64,000 nucleotides of DNA from Heliocidaris tuberculata (taxonomy: Eukaryota > Echinodermata > Echinoidea > Camarodonta > Echinometridae): positions 21,399,211 to 21,463,210 of the forward strand of contig CM046838.1 in assembly GCA_025618425.1 (NCBI GenBank), in the 5' to 3' direction. Numbering within the stretch: position 1 is the first letter of the stretch; each line of letters begins with the position of its first letter. A program made the translations under genes and the position numbers. The notes below the pieces were generated by a model. The model saw only the letters and a program-made list of their open reading frames with translations. It ran no database searches and was not told the DNA's origin. Below are positions 25,201-36,856 of this stretch, piece after piece.

Positions 25201-25891
25201 TATGCTAACATTTGAAGTTACTTTAGCAAACTTTGAATAGTAGAGACTGTCTTGGACACTTGACAGTTTTCATAGTGCAAAGAAAAGGAGTGATAGTAAT
25301 TAGGTCAGATGTGGAATCGTTATTATAATTGTTTTCTTTTATAAAGTTTGTTAAATAGGAGTTATTTACATTTGTAAATGACATATTTTGTTACGAGCCA
25401 TTCCAGTTGAAATTATGAATGCAGTCATACATTTTTCTAGTGAATACAAGCATACTTTCATGGGGTTTGATATAGGTTTTAGGATGTACAGGTTTTCAGA
25501 CAGTAACCGTCAATCTGATTAATCATTTTCATATTGCTTTCATAATGCGCATTTGTCGTCACTGTTCAGTGCAGCAAATTCTGTGAATTTTGAGACAATT
25601 TTGTTATATGAAAGAGGAAAGATGGAGCTAAGAAGGTAGACAATGAGAGGAATAATTCATGGCCCTTGGAGATGAATTTTGCATGATATTGTCACGGTGA
25701 GGCACTTGAAACTGGCACACTTCACTGTAGTGCCACTAGGAATACTGACTGAAGATGGTCTAGTTCTTTTGCTAAGCGTATCTCTCCGTATCTCTCTCAT
25801 TCTATGTCTCTCTGACTCTGTCTCTCTCCCTCCCTCTTTCTTTCCCTCTGTCTCTCGTCTCTCTTTTCTCCTCTCATTTCTCTACCTGTCT

Positions 25892-25936
<45 letters not shown>

Positions 25937-26031
25937 CTCTCTCTCTCTCCCTCCCCTATCTTTATGTCACTTTATCATTCTCTTCCCTTCAGTACCGTAT
26001 TTCCTCCTATAACTTTCTCCTGTACTATATC
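22251..26031. other. Intergenic, no gene recognised
   Basis: No exon is supported. 23690-23970 is CpG-richer complex sequence (GCGATCCAAGG, GACCTCCCTGGCACGCGCC), possibly part of a transposon. 23980-24200 is purine-rich. 25770-25960 is (CT)n with a short (AT)n that gives the ORF at 25679-26065. Confidence 0.5.
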
Positions 26032-26101
26032 ATCTGTTTGGAGCAAGAAAAACTTTATTCTTTAACACAGAGTTAACACCCTTCTGGCTCCAACCAGACG
26101 C
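26032..26101. mobile_element. Hairpin element copy, left arm decayed
   Basis: The right arm GAGTTAACACCCTTCTGGCTCCAACCAGACG is intact. The left arm CTGTTTGGAGCAAGAAAAAC has lost part of the GAGCCAGAAGGG core. Confidence 0.55.
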
Positions 26102-26329
26102 TATATGTTGTTTTCATATCATTTCCATTTTTATTTTCTCCTTCTAGCTTTCTCTTTCCATCTCTTTATCTCAATTTCCTTTATCATTAATGTCATATTC
26201 ATTTGTCTAGGATGCCTTTCTTAAGAAAATCTTACTTTCTTATACTTTCTCATACTTCCTCATATCTCTGTGGACGTGATCCCTATTGAAAAGCAAAGTG
26301 ATTCTTGGCATTTCAGGAAACATCAGCTC

Positions 26330-26591
26330 TTCCTCATTTTCTCTCTGTCCCTGCCTCTCTCTCTCTCCCTTGCTTTTCTCCGTCTGTCCCTCTCTCTCTC
26401 TCTCTTTCTCTTTCTCTTTATATCTGTCTCTCTCTTTATCTCTTTTTGTCTCTCTCTTTCTCTCTTTATCTCTCCCTCTGTGTCTATGTCTGACTCTCTC
26501 TCTCTCTCTCTCTTGCTTTTCTCTCTCTTTATCTCTATCTGTATATATATCTCTCTCTCTCCTCTTCTCTCCTCTTCTCTCCTCTCTTTTC

Positions 26592-26632
<41 letters not shown>

Positions 26633-26635
26633 TCT
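26330..26635 (+). repeat. (CT)n microsatellite cluster, ~300 bp
   Basis: Nearly continuous CTCTCT with TTTCTC, TATCTC and TGTCTC variants. All the long ORFs on both strands between 26240 and 26797 come from this low-complexity DNA and are not genes. Confidence 0.95.
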
Positions 26636-26639
26636 CCGG

Positions 26640-28337
26640 ATGACAATCAATCTAGTGAAGATGAGAATTCATGTCCTGTAGTACTTATCCCCGAGGGTAC
26701 CTGGGTGGTTGCACGAAATATTGCCCCCTTCGAAAAAAAAAATGCTTTCCACCAATTCATCTCCATTTTGTCCTCTGATCCCATAGGCCTGTCATAGCTG
26801 AGTAGATTCCTAGCTCAGGTTTCATAATCTGTTTATCATAATTTGATAAAGGTATATTGCATTTGTGCCACACTAAGAAAGACTTACATTAAAATCTCAT
26901 CGATGTTAACTATATGCCAAGATAGAAATTTCCTTCCTTGTAATATTTTTATCGTCCTCAACCCAGCCTTAGGTATGGAAAGCAACCTTTGATCATATCT
27001 GAAGAATATGTTGTTCTTTGGGGGTTTTCTAACACAAAAAAATAGATAAATATTCAAGGAAGTGTTAAAAAGAGGAATATGTAAATTTGATAAACCACTT
27101 TAAGGGCATGGACATTTAGAATATAAATACTTGCGTTGTCAGAGAGATCTTGTGATATCTTAGCCAAAGCATATAGTCACTGTAGGGTAGGACACTTTCT
27201 CTGTCGTGCGGGACAAGTTTTCCTACGATGAGTAGGCGCCTTTGAGAGCCGAGGACCCTTAACTAGATAGGAGCTGTAAAAGTCAAACATTTCCTGCCAA
27301 TAGTTATTCAGGGGCCGATGCGCATAATCCTGTATGTAATAATCGGGGCACCCCCCCCCCCCCCCCTCAATCTGTTATGTTTCTTTCTGAGGGAAAGAAA
27401 TCTGAAAAATAGCCCCCACTTACCATTCGTGGAGATTGCAGATTCGGTATGAGTGTATAAGTGTCCATATAAAACTAATCACCAGCCTCAATTTGCATCG
27501 GATGGTCAGTGCTCTTGATGTATTTCAATTTAGTGCTTTGAGAAGAATTAGGCAGCGGGTGTGCATTACTATCCAACCCTGACTGATTGGCTAAATTAGA
27601 AATTGAGAATAGCCAAGCTCTCTCTCGATGAGCCATGGCGGACTGCAGAACAAGCAGGGCATGCAGCCACAATCTAAATATATTTTATTACTGGTAATGT
27701 AGTAAGCAGGAAGTAATGCTGTGTTTAGATGGTGGAGACGCTGTTTTTATTATGAATATGAAACAGTGATTAAGGCATAACAGAGCCGCCGCCGTGACAT
27801 AACCACTATCGATGGTAGAGGACGCCTAGCTGGTATATTTGCATTAACATTATTTGGTGTGTGAACTGGATGTTCATTGCTTGTGACTGTATTATATTTT
27901 GGATGTGTACTGAGCTAGATTATATGTTATAGTCTGCAACATCATTATGAACACCTGCTGAGTCAATCAAACTTTGTGAGACATGGATTGTTAGCATGTA
28001 TGTTTCTGCCTTCCTGGGTAGATTCTAGTTCAGTCAAAATATTTGAGACATGAGCAACTGTATTGTTGAAGGTGTGCATATTTCAGGATTCCTTTGTATA
28101 TTCTGTCTGGCAAGAAAATCTTTTGTTGGCTGTAAATTATTTTGAGAGAAGGCACGAAAAGTGTGTCCCATCCTTGCACTTGGTCGGTACTGTCAGAGAC
28201 TTTGAACTTAAACTGTCAGTGTAGTCCCACATGGACATAATCAGTTGTCATAATCTGTCCACTCTCTGAGGACTAACTCCAAACGAAGTGTCCTTCTCCA
28301 ATTCCTGACTGATTCATGCCTCTAAATGTATTATTAG
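26640..28337. other. Intergenic, poly(C) present
   Basis: A poly(C) run lies at about 27350-27366. The complex sequence at 27180-27300 and 27780-27850 is more CpG-rich than average and could be regulatory. No exon boundary is seen. Confidence 0.45.
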
Positions 28338-28497
28338 GGAGGAAGGTGAGAAAGGCACAGGATCCTTTGGCACTATCCCCGTCACCGCCGATCAGAAGCA
28401 GGGGCTGAAACGGACACTGACAGTTCGTAGCTCCTCGAAAAACCCACTCACCGTAAACACTAGTCGATACCGAGCCGCCGGTGATTACTCAGAGTAA
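28338..28497 (+). CDS. Candidate terminal coding exon, family unknown
   Basis: After TTATTAG (possible acceptor, with a CTGAC branch-like site ~25 bp upstream) a frame opens with one leftover base and reads about 52 codons to TAA at 28495. Residues include GEKGTGSFGTIPVTADQ, KQGLKRTLTVRSSSK, NPLTVNTSRYRAAGDYSE. Third positions are GC-rich and the composition looks protein-like, unlike the surrounding DNA. There is no ATG in the frame, which is open only from 28309, so it would be a last exon joined from upstream in phase 2. I recognise no domain, and the polypyrimidine tract is weak. The alternative is CpG-rich promoter-proximal sequence for the first exon at 29842. Confidence 0.3.
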
Positions 28498-29841
28498 ACG
28501 AGCCATTTAGACAAATCCTCGCTGCCTTTTTAAAACCGGTTGTCCCGGCAGTCATCTTTCATCACGGCGGGCGTCATCAAGCACCCCAAACTGCAGAGGA
28601 GGGCTAGATAGATAGATCATTGACTGCATGCCTTTCAGGAAAGACCATGTGGTGTTTTTTCTCTCCTAAATGCATTGTCGGAGTGCACATCTTGAAAACT
28701 GCTTTTTGCCACCTGCGTCATTTTAACGTCATGCTCAAAGGTGCCATTGAACTTAAAGCCTGTATGGGAGCAGTGCTGTAAGTTTGTTCCTACATGCATC
28801 AACCTTCCAACCTGGTGTACTTAGCTTCAATTCAAAGTAGGCATACCAGCAAAGCTAGACAGACACAGAATTAGCGGTATTACCTTACGCTGTTCTCTCC
28901 AAGAGATAAGCGGCAAGTGGGGACTGGAGTGTCATGTTTTAGATTGTGATACCATCTTCTCAAATCATCAGTATAATGGAAGAAAGGGGCTGAGTTGGCT
29001 GTCAATGGGGAAAAGAGTACTCTTTACACAGCTAAGCTAAGACGGTGGATAAGTTGATTTGAAAGTTCTGTGACGCAAGTGAAAAGTTTTGGTGCCGAGA
29101 TTTCGATCAGGAGCATCTAGCGATAACATTCCCCATAGAACATTGAAGACAGCTGTTTATCTACACTCCCCCAATTCACGTTTTTTAATGATGTAGATGA
29201 GCTGATTGCGCTTGTTATAAAAAGCCTGAATAACTCTTGTAGAAGATTTAATTGCCACACCGCGGCCACCGCCACCAGGGATATAACATTAGCAGACAAC
29301 CCCCCTTCAGGATGGCAGAGCTGTCTGCGGAATCAAGTGCTTTGCTCATAAATCTCAGATTGTAGGTGATTGGAAACAAAGTTGGATTTATCGCATTTCA
29401 TAGAGATTACAGAGCGTACAAATTGGATTAGAGAGGTATTGGAAATATCAATTGAAGCGTATTTGTGCTGGCAACCTAAATAGATGACTACCATAATAAT
29501 AGATGTCTCATGTCTGTGTGAAATTAAATGTATGGTTGTTTTTCAACCTGATTTTTTTGCCTGTTGCCAGCAAGCCCACGTACTTCACTATTTAATTATC
29601 TGGTCTCCGAATAATTCTCCCTTCATAAATCTGTCACTATGAGCGATTGATCAGCAACATGCAATTTTAATGTTGTCAGCTAGTGAGGAAGCTCAGTTTT
29701 TTTCACAAAGCTGCTTTCGAGATATTGATGTAATTTATATGCGGAGAAAGTAGTCAGTGCAAGCAGTCAATTGGAAGAGTTCAGTTTCTTGTTGATAGCC
29801 ATTTACCTTGCAAAAGCCTCTGGATTTGCCAAGACATAAAT
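28498..29841. promoter_or_regulatory. Presumed 5' flank of the first alternative exon
   Basis: Complex, relatively CpG-containing sequence without simple repeats lies upstream of the ATG at 29842 (for example 28500-28620, 28860-28940, 29255-29285). It probably contains the promoter and 5' UTR of that exon. No TATA box or initiator can be assigned with confidence. Confidence 0.3.
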
Positions 29842-30053
29842 ATGACATCACCAATACCGATCAGCGAACGAAGCGACTCCAGAGGTACCATGGATGTACT
29901 TCAAGAGGATGAAGAGTTGCCCGCCGATTTCCATCCGGGGCACCGCTACCATGGGCCCCCACCCAGGTCCAGTTCGGACTCGGTCAGTGCTGCGCTGCAG
30001 TTTCGTCGTCACTCCTATGCAAGCTTCCTTGTGACCCAGGCTAATAAGAAACG
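29842..30053 (+). CDS. Alternative first coding exon 1, phosphodiesterase-like gene (tentative)
   Basis: The frame has a stop at 29731, its first ATG at 29842 (A at -3), and 70 full codons plus CG before the donor GTAGGT. A second ATG at 29890 in a strong context (ACCATGG) could also initiate. The product is hydrophilic: acidic LQEDEELPAD, then RYHGPPPRSSSDSVS, FRRHSYASFLV and TQANKKR. RRHS is a possible basophilic-kinase site. There is no signal peptide or membrane segment. The unfinished codon (two bases) matches the exons at 42278 and 56862, so all could join one downstream exon outside the window. The family is uncertain: PDE1 or PDE4 isoform N-terminus is my inference from the phase pattern, not from this exon's residues. 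Confidence 0.5.
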
Positions 30054-30579
30054 GTAGGTCCTCCTAACTTTTTGTTTAACCCTTTCATTGCTGCCGATGG
30101 TTTAAACTGCCCATAATGATATTCGTATACTTTACCCAGGTTAGCCTCATCATTGATTAATACCTGAGGGCTCAGCCTGCAATCATATCATTACCCCCAA
30201 CTTTAGCACAGCTACCATGATAAAGTGCTTGAGCATTCAAGGATTTTCTTCCTTTAGGGGTACCCATTTACTTCACCTGGGTGGAGAGTGGCAAATGTAG
30301 ATTAATGTCTTGCCAAAGGATATCAGCTCCATGGCAGATATTCTGATACTGATATTGTATGTTATATTTTTTTATGAAGAAAAGTGAGTCATTCTTCTTG
30401 AATGAGCATTGGAAAGTCAAAATTTATAAAATTTCTTTAGTGATACATGTTTTTAAATCCGGTGGTGCCATTCAGAGTTGCCATTTTTCACATGTGATCA
30501 CATCACTGAACTTCCTTGTGCTGTGGTAAATCTATTCATATCCACAGCTTATAAGTCAGGAAAAATGGCGTGTTCTATT

Positions 30580-31396
30580 CAGGGCTGCCAACTCTCACGC
30601 ATTGAGCGTGAGACTCACGCAATTCACCCAATTCTGACTGTCTCACTCTGATAAACAAATTCTCAAGCTGAACCCCCAAAATATAAAGTAACAAAAAAAA
30701 AAAACTCTCCAAAATCTCTGATATTCCAAATATTCAATATGCCCAAGGCCTTTCGAGATTTTCCCATGGGCACAAAGCAAAGCTTAACCAATGAAAATCA
30801 TTTTCGGTAGTGCGCAAAGATTGGATTGGATTGGATTACGATTGGTTATACTGCGTGTATGTATATACGTGTGACGACTATGATGAGTGTAACTAGATGG
30901 CTGGACTGACATGGCTTTGGCGCGGCAGCCCGCCCGGGGTCCCAGCCCGGCCGCGCTGCATACGTGGCTCAGCAGAGTTTGCCGTCGATCGTACACCAAC
31001 GTAATAGCCAGCACATCCCTCTACGGCCGGACAGCAGGATCTTTAATTTAAGTTTAACTCTTGAAATTCGTATTAAAAATCATACAGTAACAAATCTGGA
31101 ACTTTGTAATTTTTCATGGTCAGTAAACTACATGTGGCATTAAGAACAATGTAACCTATTTATTACTTATTCAATTCAATTTTAATAGTAAATTAATATT
31201 AATGCTGCTTTGGCTATGACTGTGTACGTGTTGAAATCATGACTAAAGTATGCACCAGATTGCACCATTTAAAATGTAAAATTGTCAAAGCTCCCTACCG
31301 TGGAAGGGGGGACACCCCCCCCCCCTTCCACCCCTCGTTCGCTTCGCTCCCTCGCAATGTCTCACTCTAAACTCTCACTCAAGGTTGGCAGCCCTG
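30580..31396. mobile_element. 817-bp TIR DNA transposon with TCTATT target duplication
   Basis: It begins CAGGGCTGCCAACTCTCAC and ends CACTCAAGGTTGGCAGCCCTG, so the terminal inverted repeat is CAGGGCTGCCAAC with related flanking sequence. TCTATT lies immediately outside both ends (30574-30579, 31397-31402). The interior has poly(A), (ATTGG)n, a CpG-rich block (30915-30985) and poly(C) at 31313-31326, but no transposase. CAG-type ends suggest a hAT-like non-autonomous element, although hAT duplications are usually 8 bp. Confidence 0.75.
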
Positions 31397-32055
31397 TCTA
31401 TTTTGAGTGAAATATTAATGGCACTCAAATTACAGGTTCATTATTGTGAAACGTATGGCCTTTCGTAATGGAGTTGAAATACTGGCTTTGTAATTTGTTG
31501 ACTCCCTTCCTCTGTAGCTTTAATATAGTGTTTACCAAGTGCTATTCTTTGGAAATGGTGATCAGTTTAGGATTAGAACATTGGTACTGACTGATCTGTC
31601 CTTGTCTTTCTCTGTCTCAGCCTTTCCCTTAATTTCCCTTTCATTTCCTTTAATCACTTGTCTATGCATGATATTTCTAGGAAATACTTGCAATACCAGC
31701 AAAATACAGTTGACATGCTTCATTAATAGCCAACATGGAAATAGCTAGCATACATGTAGGCCTACATAAATGAAATTGAAATATGTTATTGCATTGTTGT
31801 GGAAAGAGTTATATTAACATCACCTTGTATAAACCACCAAGTAGTCGGATGTTTATGGTTGCAGAAGGATGTACATGTACCTAGTATGCGTGTCTTTTTG
31901 TAAGTGTAACCAAGTTCAAGGAAAGTTGGGATATATATATACTTCTATATCCTACTTAGTATCCATTCCATTGTTATGATTGAAACCAACTCCATCACTT
32001 AAAGCATTTCCCTGTTCAGGATAGAACACTTTCAGTGCTGTTGAGACTTTGAATA

Positions 32056-32135
32056 TTAACCCGATGACTACCGAATTCTCTCATTCCCATAGGCTTAATA
32101 CAGAGACTACCCGGTTCCAGTAGGCAATGGGTTAA
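32056..32135. mobile_element. 80-bp TTAA-bounded miniature element
   Basis: TTAACCCGATGACTACCGAATT to GGCAATGGGTTAA. The interior TCATTCCCATAGGCTTAATACAG and GGTTCCAGTAGGCAATGGG match the element at 6228-6308 almost position by position, so the two are copies of one family. Confidence 0.65.
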
Positions 32136-32293
32136 TTTTATCTCAATTTGGGGCCTGGGAAAAGCTTGTCCTTTTCTTTGAATTCAAAACAAACACTTGA
32201 ATAGTAAAGTTTGATAGCATAAGACAATTATTTCATTAAAAGGCGAAACAAAAAAAAAAGAATCATGATTTACAACTTAGTTCTTGTACATGT

Positions 32294-32366
32294 TGTCTGC
32301 TGAGAGCCCGAAAGGTCATGTATACTTTACCACAGAGTTACGCCCTTCTGGCACTCAATAGAAGAT
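32294..32366. mobile_element. Hairpin element copy
   Basis: Left GTCTGCTGAGAGCCCGAAAGG; right ACAGAGTTACGCCCTTCTGGCACTCAATAGA. Both arms are recognisable with several substitutions. Confidence 0.6.
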
Positions 32367-34237
32367 ATAAACATGGCAGCACTGTAAGTATTGAATAGGA
32401 ATAATGAAACATAAAGAGCATCAAGTCATGTGATTTCATGAAGTCGTAATATCTGACTCATATATTAATACCTCAGGGAAGGAAGCTTCTCATAACTTCC
32501 TTAATGATGTCATCTTTCATATTTTATGTTGCCTTGAAGAATTTGAATAGGTTCTCTTACCCATTATTTTAGCCTGACTCATATTCAGTGCTAGCAACAT
32601 TGCAAAGATTGACCTACAAAATAGGAAATGTTGATCATATTTCTTGTTGTGATCCATCAAATATCATACAATAGGCAATAGTCCCTGGTATGCTAATCTC
32701 TGAATATAAGCAGTTGGATAGTTTAAGGCCAAGTTATTATTGATTGAATGACTATATTATTAAATGATAAATGTAGATTGCAGTCATTAAAGTCTACTGG
32801 CCACTTTACATCTTATAGCTGAACCTTAATAGGGAGATTCGTTTGGCTGATGGAAAATTGGAATCTTTTCACATTTACTGGTTTAATAACATTGTCTCTT
32901 TCTTTTCATTGAAAAATTATAAGGATTGGAGATAGCAATAGTGATATTCTTACTCAGTGTTGTTGATTAGTTATCTCTTTTACAAAAATGATAGTAGCTC
33001 AGTTTTAAAGTAGTTTACTGTCCTTCTTGCTTCTATTGGATGATATGTGACAATGTTTGATATGTGCCTTTAAGACATATCAGGAAGGGCTGAGCTTAAA
33101 TGTTTGCTTGATTACAGGAACTGTGATGGGCGGAACGTATCATGTGATATCGACAAACTCTCGCATGATTATCAAAACTATAAACAAAACATGATGGGCC
33201 CAGTTCATATGAAATAAGAATTCTGTATTCATACTGCTTTATGCTAAAGTTATATTTTGTGTCCATGGTTGCGTGGAATGTGTGCTCCTATTCCGCTTTC
33301 CAGAAGGGATGTCCCTACCATATGAGTGAACAAAAATGTAACACTTTTCAATGGTTCATTGTTTGCAAATTAGAGTGTAAATATGGATTATGTGGACATG
33401 GTTGGTAGAGTAACTATTTTTGATTATTTTGATGACATTTTTGTGGACTATCTTTTCATGGTTAAATAAATGGGAGACAATTAGAGAGACCAGGTCAGAA
33501 CTACCTGGGCCAATTAACTCCAGCAATTCCTTTGCCAGAGGAATGGTGCAGCGTGCTGAGAAGTGTCTGGAGGGACATGTGGCCATTTGGAAGATTAGAT
33601 ACAATCGACACTTGAAAATAGCATATTATGCTATTAACATTATAAAGCAAGGTATGCAAGCAATTACTGTTTTTCATAAACAAACTTGAAATGGATTTAC
33701 ACCCTTTAACTTGGTTACAATCACTGCCCCTGTTATGTCATCAGTAGAATAACATCCATCAAATATGGTATCAAACTCATCACAAAGACTTATTCTAGCC
33801 AGGGAATCTCTCTTCCACCTCTCTGCTCTACCAAACCATGTCACATACAGCTGTACATGTATTTTCGAAAATTGAAATAGTGTTGCCATTTGATTGACTT
33901 GCACAGTATGTATATAGTCACCATGAGGACATTTCATAATGGTCAAGAGCTGTTATGTTTGAAGGTCCAACTGAAATTAACCTTTCCATATCTGAAAGTT
34001 TTAATCTTGTGCAATGACAGCAAATATGAAAAATATTGCAACATTTTCAGACTAAAAAAAAGAAGAAATGGCTCCTCATTTCTCTAAGTTTTCACAAACT
34101 AAAACATGATTTGACTACGAGTGATAATAATTACGAGTTGGAGCAACTCTTATTCTGGAATTTGATGTTTAGTTCCTTTCATTTGATTGTTTCTAGGGAG
34201 AAATATCACAGTTTAGCTGAGACTCCTCGGTAGCGGT

Positions 34238-34270
34238 TTTGCATAAACAAATTGTTTATTTTATGCAAAT
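34238..34270. promoter_or_regulatory. Candidate regulatory dyad: paired octamer and forkhead-like sites
   Basis: TTTGCATAAACAA and TTGTTTATTTTATGCAAAT form an imperfect palindrome. Each half has an octamer (TTTGCAT / ATGCAAAT, POU-type) and a forkhead-like core (ATAAACA / TGTTTAT). It lies in unique, non-repetitive sequence extending to about 34330 (CTAATTGCAATGTAGGGCCGCGCC). Function is inferred from motifs alone. Confidence 0.3.
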
Positions 34271-35343
34271 TAGGCAGGACGGAGTGAAAGCTTTCGGGTG
34301 GCTAATTGCAATGTAGGGCCGCGCCTGTAAAAACCTCATGAATATTTTGCTGAAAAGTGTGCAGCATACTATGTTGAAGGGATAATGACCGTTCGTTTCT
34401 CATTTTACCTTAATTTCTCTTGGGTAAATGTGTACTTGTCAGGATTAATTGTGTTGTTGGTTATATTTGGAAAAGATCAAATGAGACAGTGGATGGGATC
34501 AGAAGAGGAAGTTGTTGATTAAATGTTAGACATGCAGCTTGGGCCAGCATTTCCGGCTCCTCCATCAATTCTGATTACATGTACATGCAAGTAAATGTGT
34601 GCTGAATGTGTGACTGAAATATATAGAGATAGGGGAGAAACAACTGGCAGGGGCGAGGAGTAGAAAAGATGAAAGATAACTTGGTGTAATGTAATGACAA
34701 GAAATCAAAGATGCATGCTTACTGGATTTTGTGCACTTTACAATATTAGAAAGTAGAAAAATTCAAAACTTTGAAAATGGTAAGAGCCTGATTCGTTGTG
34801 TAGTATTTTTCATAGTTAGTCACTAATTGTATACATACATGTAGTATACCACTCCCATTTTAACATACAGTTTTCAATGCTCAATAGATAGCAAATTTCT
34901 TGAAGTAATGTAATAAAGTTTCATTGTACATAAAAATCCCATTATGTAATGATGCAGGCAGTGCTTTAGGTGTTTTAGGTATTTACATGCTATAGGTATT
35001 TTGCTGTTGTTTTTCCTCTTCTTTTCTATGTTAAAGATAATCATAAGCTGAGTGCATTATGTGGAAAAAGAAAGAGGATTATTGAATTAAATTAAAGAGA
35101 ATAATAAAACAGAAAAATTTTACACTCTGTTTACAGCTTAAAGTGATTTGGTAACTTTGTAGAGGCTTGATAAAATCTGAGCTGCCTGGCCTTATACATG
35201 CTATCAGTATATGTAATATGTTAAAAATGAAGCCCAGGAAAAAAAAAAGCACTTCAAAATCATCATGTGCTTCACAAAAGTAAACATATGCAAGTGACTG
35301 GAAATGCCAGACTCATTTTCCCCCTTAGACTCAGTGTTAGACT

Positions 35344-35365
35344 AAAGCGTATGGCCATACGCTTT
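35344..35365. repeat. 22-bp perfect palindrome
   Basis: AAAGCGTATGG followed by its exact reverse complement CCATACGCTTT, with no spacer. It may be chance or a dimeric binding site. Nothing around it suggests a transposon. Confidence 0.5.
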
Positions 35366-35906
35366 CATAAATGGGAGTATTCAGTCATAGATATCTTAAT
35401 TATTATATATCTGAAAACCTTTCTATGCCTGGCTATTTATTTATCCTTCTGAACATCATTATACAAGACAGATATTAAAATTCAACAATTTATTAAATCA
35501 AGCCTCCGCAAAGTTACTGAATCCCTTTAACTCTTCCTGTGCCAAGGGGTTTAGCTCTCTTCAAAATTTTACCAAAATGTGTTCAGTGCTTACTTTTCAG
35601 ATGTCTGCACTTCATTAACCATCTATTATTTCACAAAATATTGTGTACAAAACTTGCAGAAATTTTTTTTCCCCCCATTATTTTGAGGTTTCTCATTTGT
35701 TTGCTATTGTTTAATGTTGAAATAAGGTAATATCTTTTTTAAAATTTGCAATTTTCTCGGGAAATTTCTATGGAAGCATATAATTATAATCATATATTTA
35801 GAATGCTTGATTTTATGCTCAAAATTTTGATATACATTGACCACCATATACCATTCCTGTAGTCGAGCAATTGGTGAATGAAAATGACAAGTCTATCTGT
35901 CATATA

Positions 35907-36096
35907 CAGTCAAACCTGCTTTAGCGACCACCTGTATAGAAAGACCACCTGTCCATAAAGACCACAATTTTTGTTTCCCTTGAACAGTGTTTCCCATTGA
36001 AATGTGTATTGAAGGAACCTGTCCATAAAGACCACCTGCTCATAGAGACCGCTTTTCTTGTCTCCCTTGAGTGGTCTTTATATACAGGTTTCACTG
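35907..36096. mobile_element. 190-bp TA-flanked MITE (Tc1/mariner-like)
   Basis: The ends CAGTCAAACCTG and CAGGTTTCACTG are inverted and each is followed outward by TA, the target duplication of Tc1/mariner elements. The interior has repeated GACCACCTGTCCATAAAGACC-type blocks, again inverted at the right end (GAGTGGTCTTTATA). It is non-autonomous. Confidence 0.75.
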
Positions 36097-36760
36097 TATA
36101 TGTGACATAAGCACTGAAAGAGTTAAGTAAACTATGAGAACAGACAGTGGACCACTGTAGTCAACTTATTTCACGCAAAGAGTGATTATAAAATTTATGG
36201 AAGATAATATACCCAGCAACTTGGCAGTGCAGTGATTCATTTTTTCAGCAACTCTGTAGAGAGATGTGGGAAGGTGATGAGAGAATGTGAACTTTGAGAA
36301 TGATACACCACGAACCAGATAATGAAAGGATGAGAGACAAATTGCAACCAAGGAGAGAAATCAACAAAGAAAGAATTAAGGCTGAAATATATCAAATGAA
36401 AGAAGAAATTGCCATCTTCCGGCCTCCTTACCCTTTTTGTATATGATATCCAGAAAGTGTGTGACTCCAGGGCTATTGGTCTTACAGGAAGCTAAATTCC
36501 CGCTAAAGAGTCAAAAGAACGAGAAAATAATATCCTTACCCAAGGATGCAGTATTCTTAACATCGTCAAGTGAATGCCCTATCACTTGTTGATCTGCATC
36601 TTGGCTTCTGAGTTGGCTTTTGAGACTTCTCATTAATAATGAAACATAACGATGTTTCTCAAAGCGTTTGAGGGCATAAATGCAATCACAAGATTAGATA
36701 GACACTCATTGATTGTGATATGTTTCATGGTTTCCTTGACTTAGAAACTGACTCCTTTTT

Positions 36761-36814
36761 TGTCCCCGCCGAACGAAGTTCGCGAGGGGACTATGAAACG
36801 GGCTCCGTTCGTGC

Positions 36815-36856
<42 letters not shown>

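Larger units (their letters stand above)
31403..35906. other. Intergenic / first intron of the presumed gene
   Basis: Between the first two alternative exons. No further exon is supported. 33420-33600 gives moderately protein-like ORFs on both strands, without recognisable motifs. Elements inside the interval are listed separately. Confidence 0.45.

Noticed and set aside
26240..26797. Overlapping long ORFs on both strands (up to 175 codons)
   Set aside because: They are translations of a (CT)n/(GA)n microsatellite and are Ser/Leu- or Arg/Glu-only.
33420..33689. 89-codon + strand ORF and minus-strand counterparts as an exon
   Set aside because: Fairly protein-like in part, but no consistent acceptor/donor pair, no initiator context and no recognised motif.
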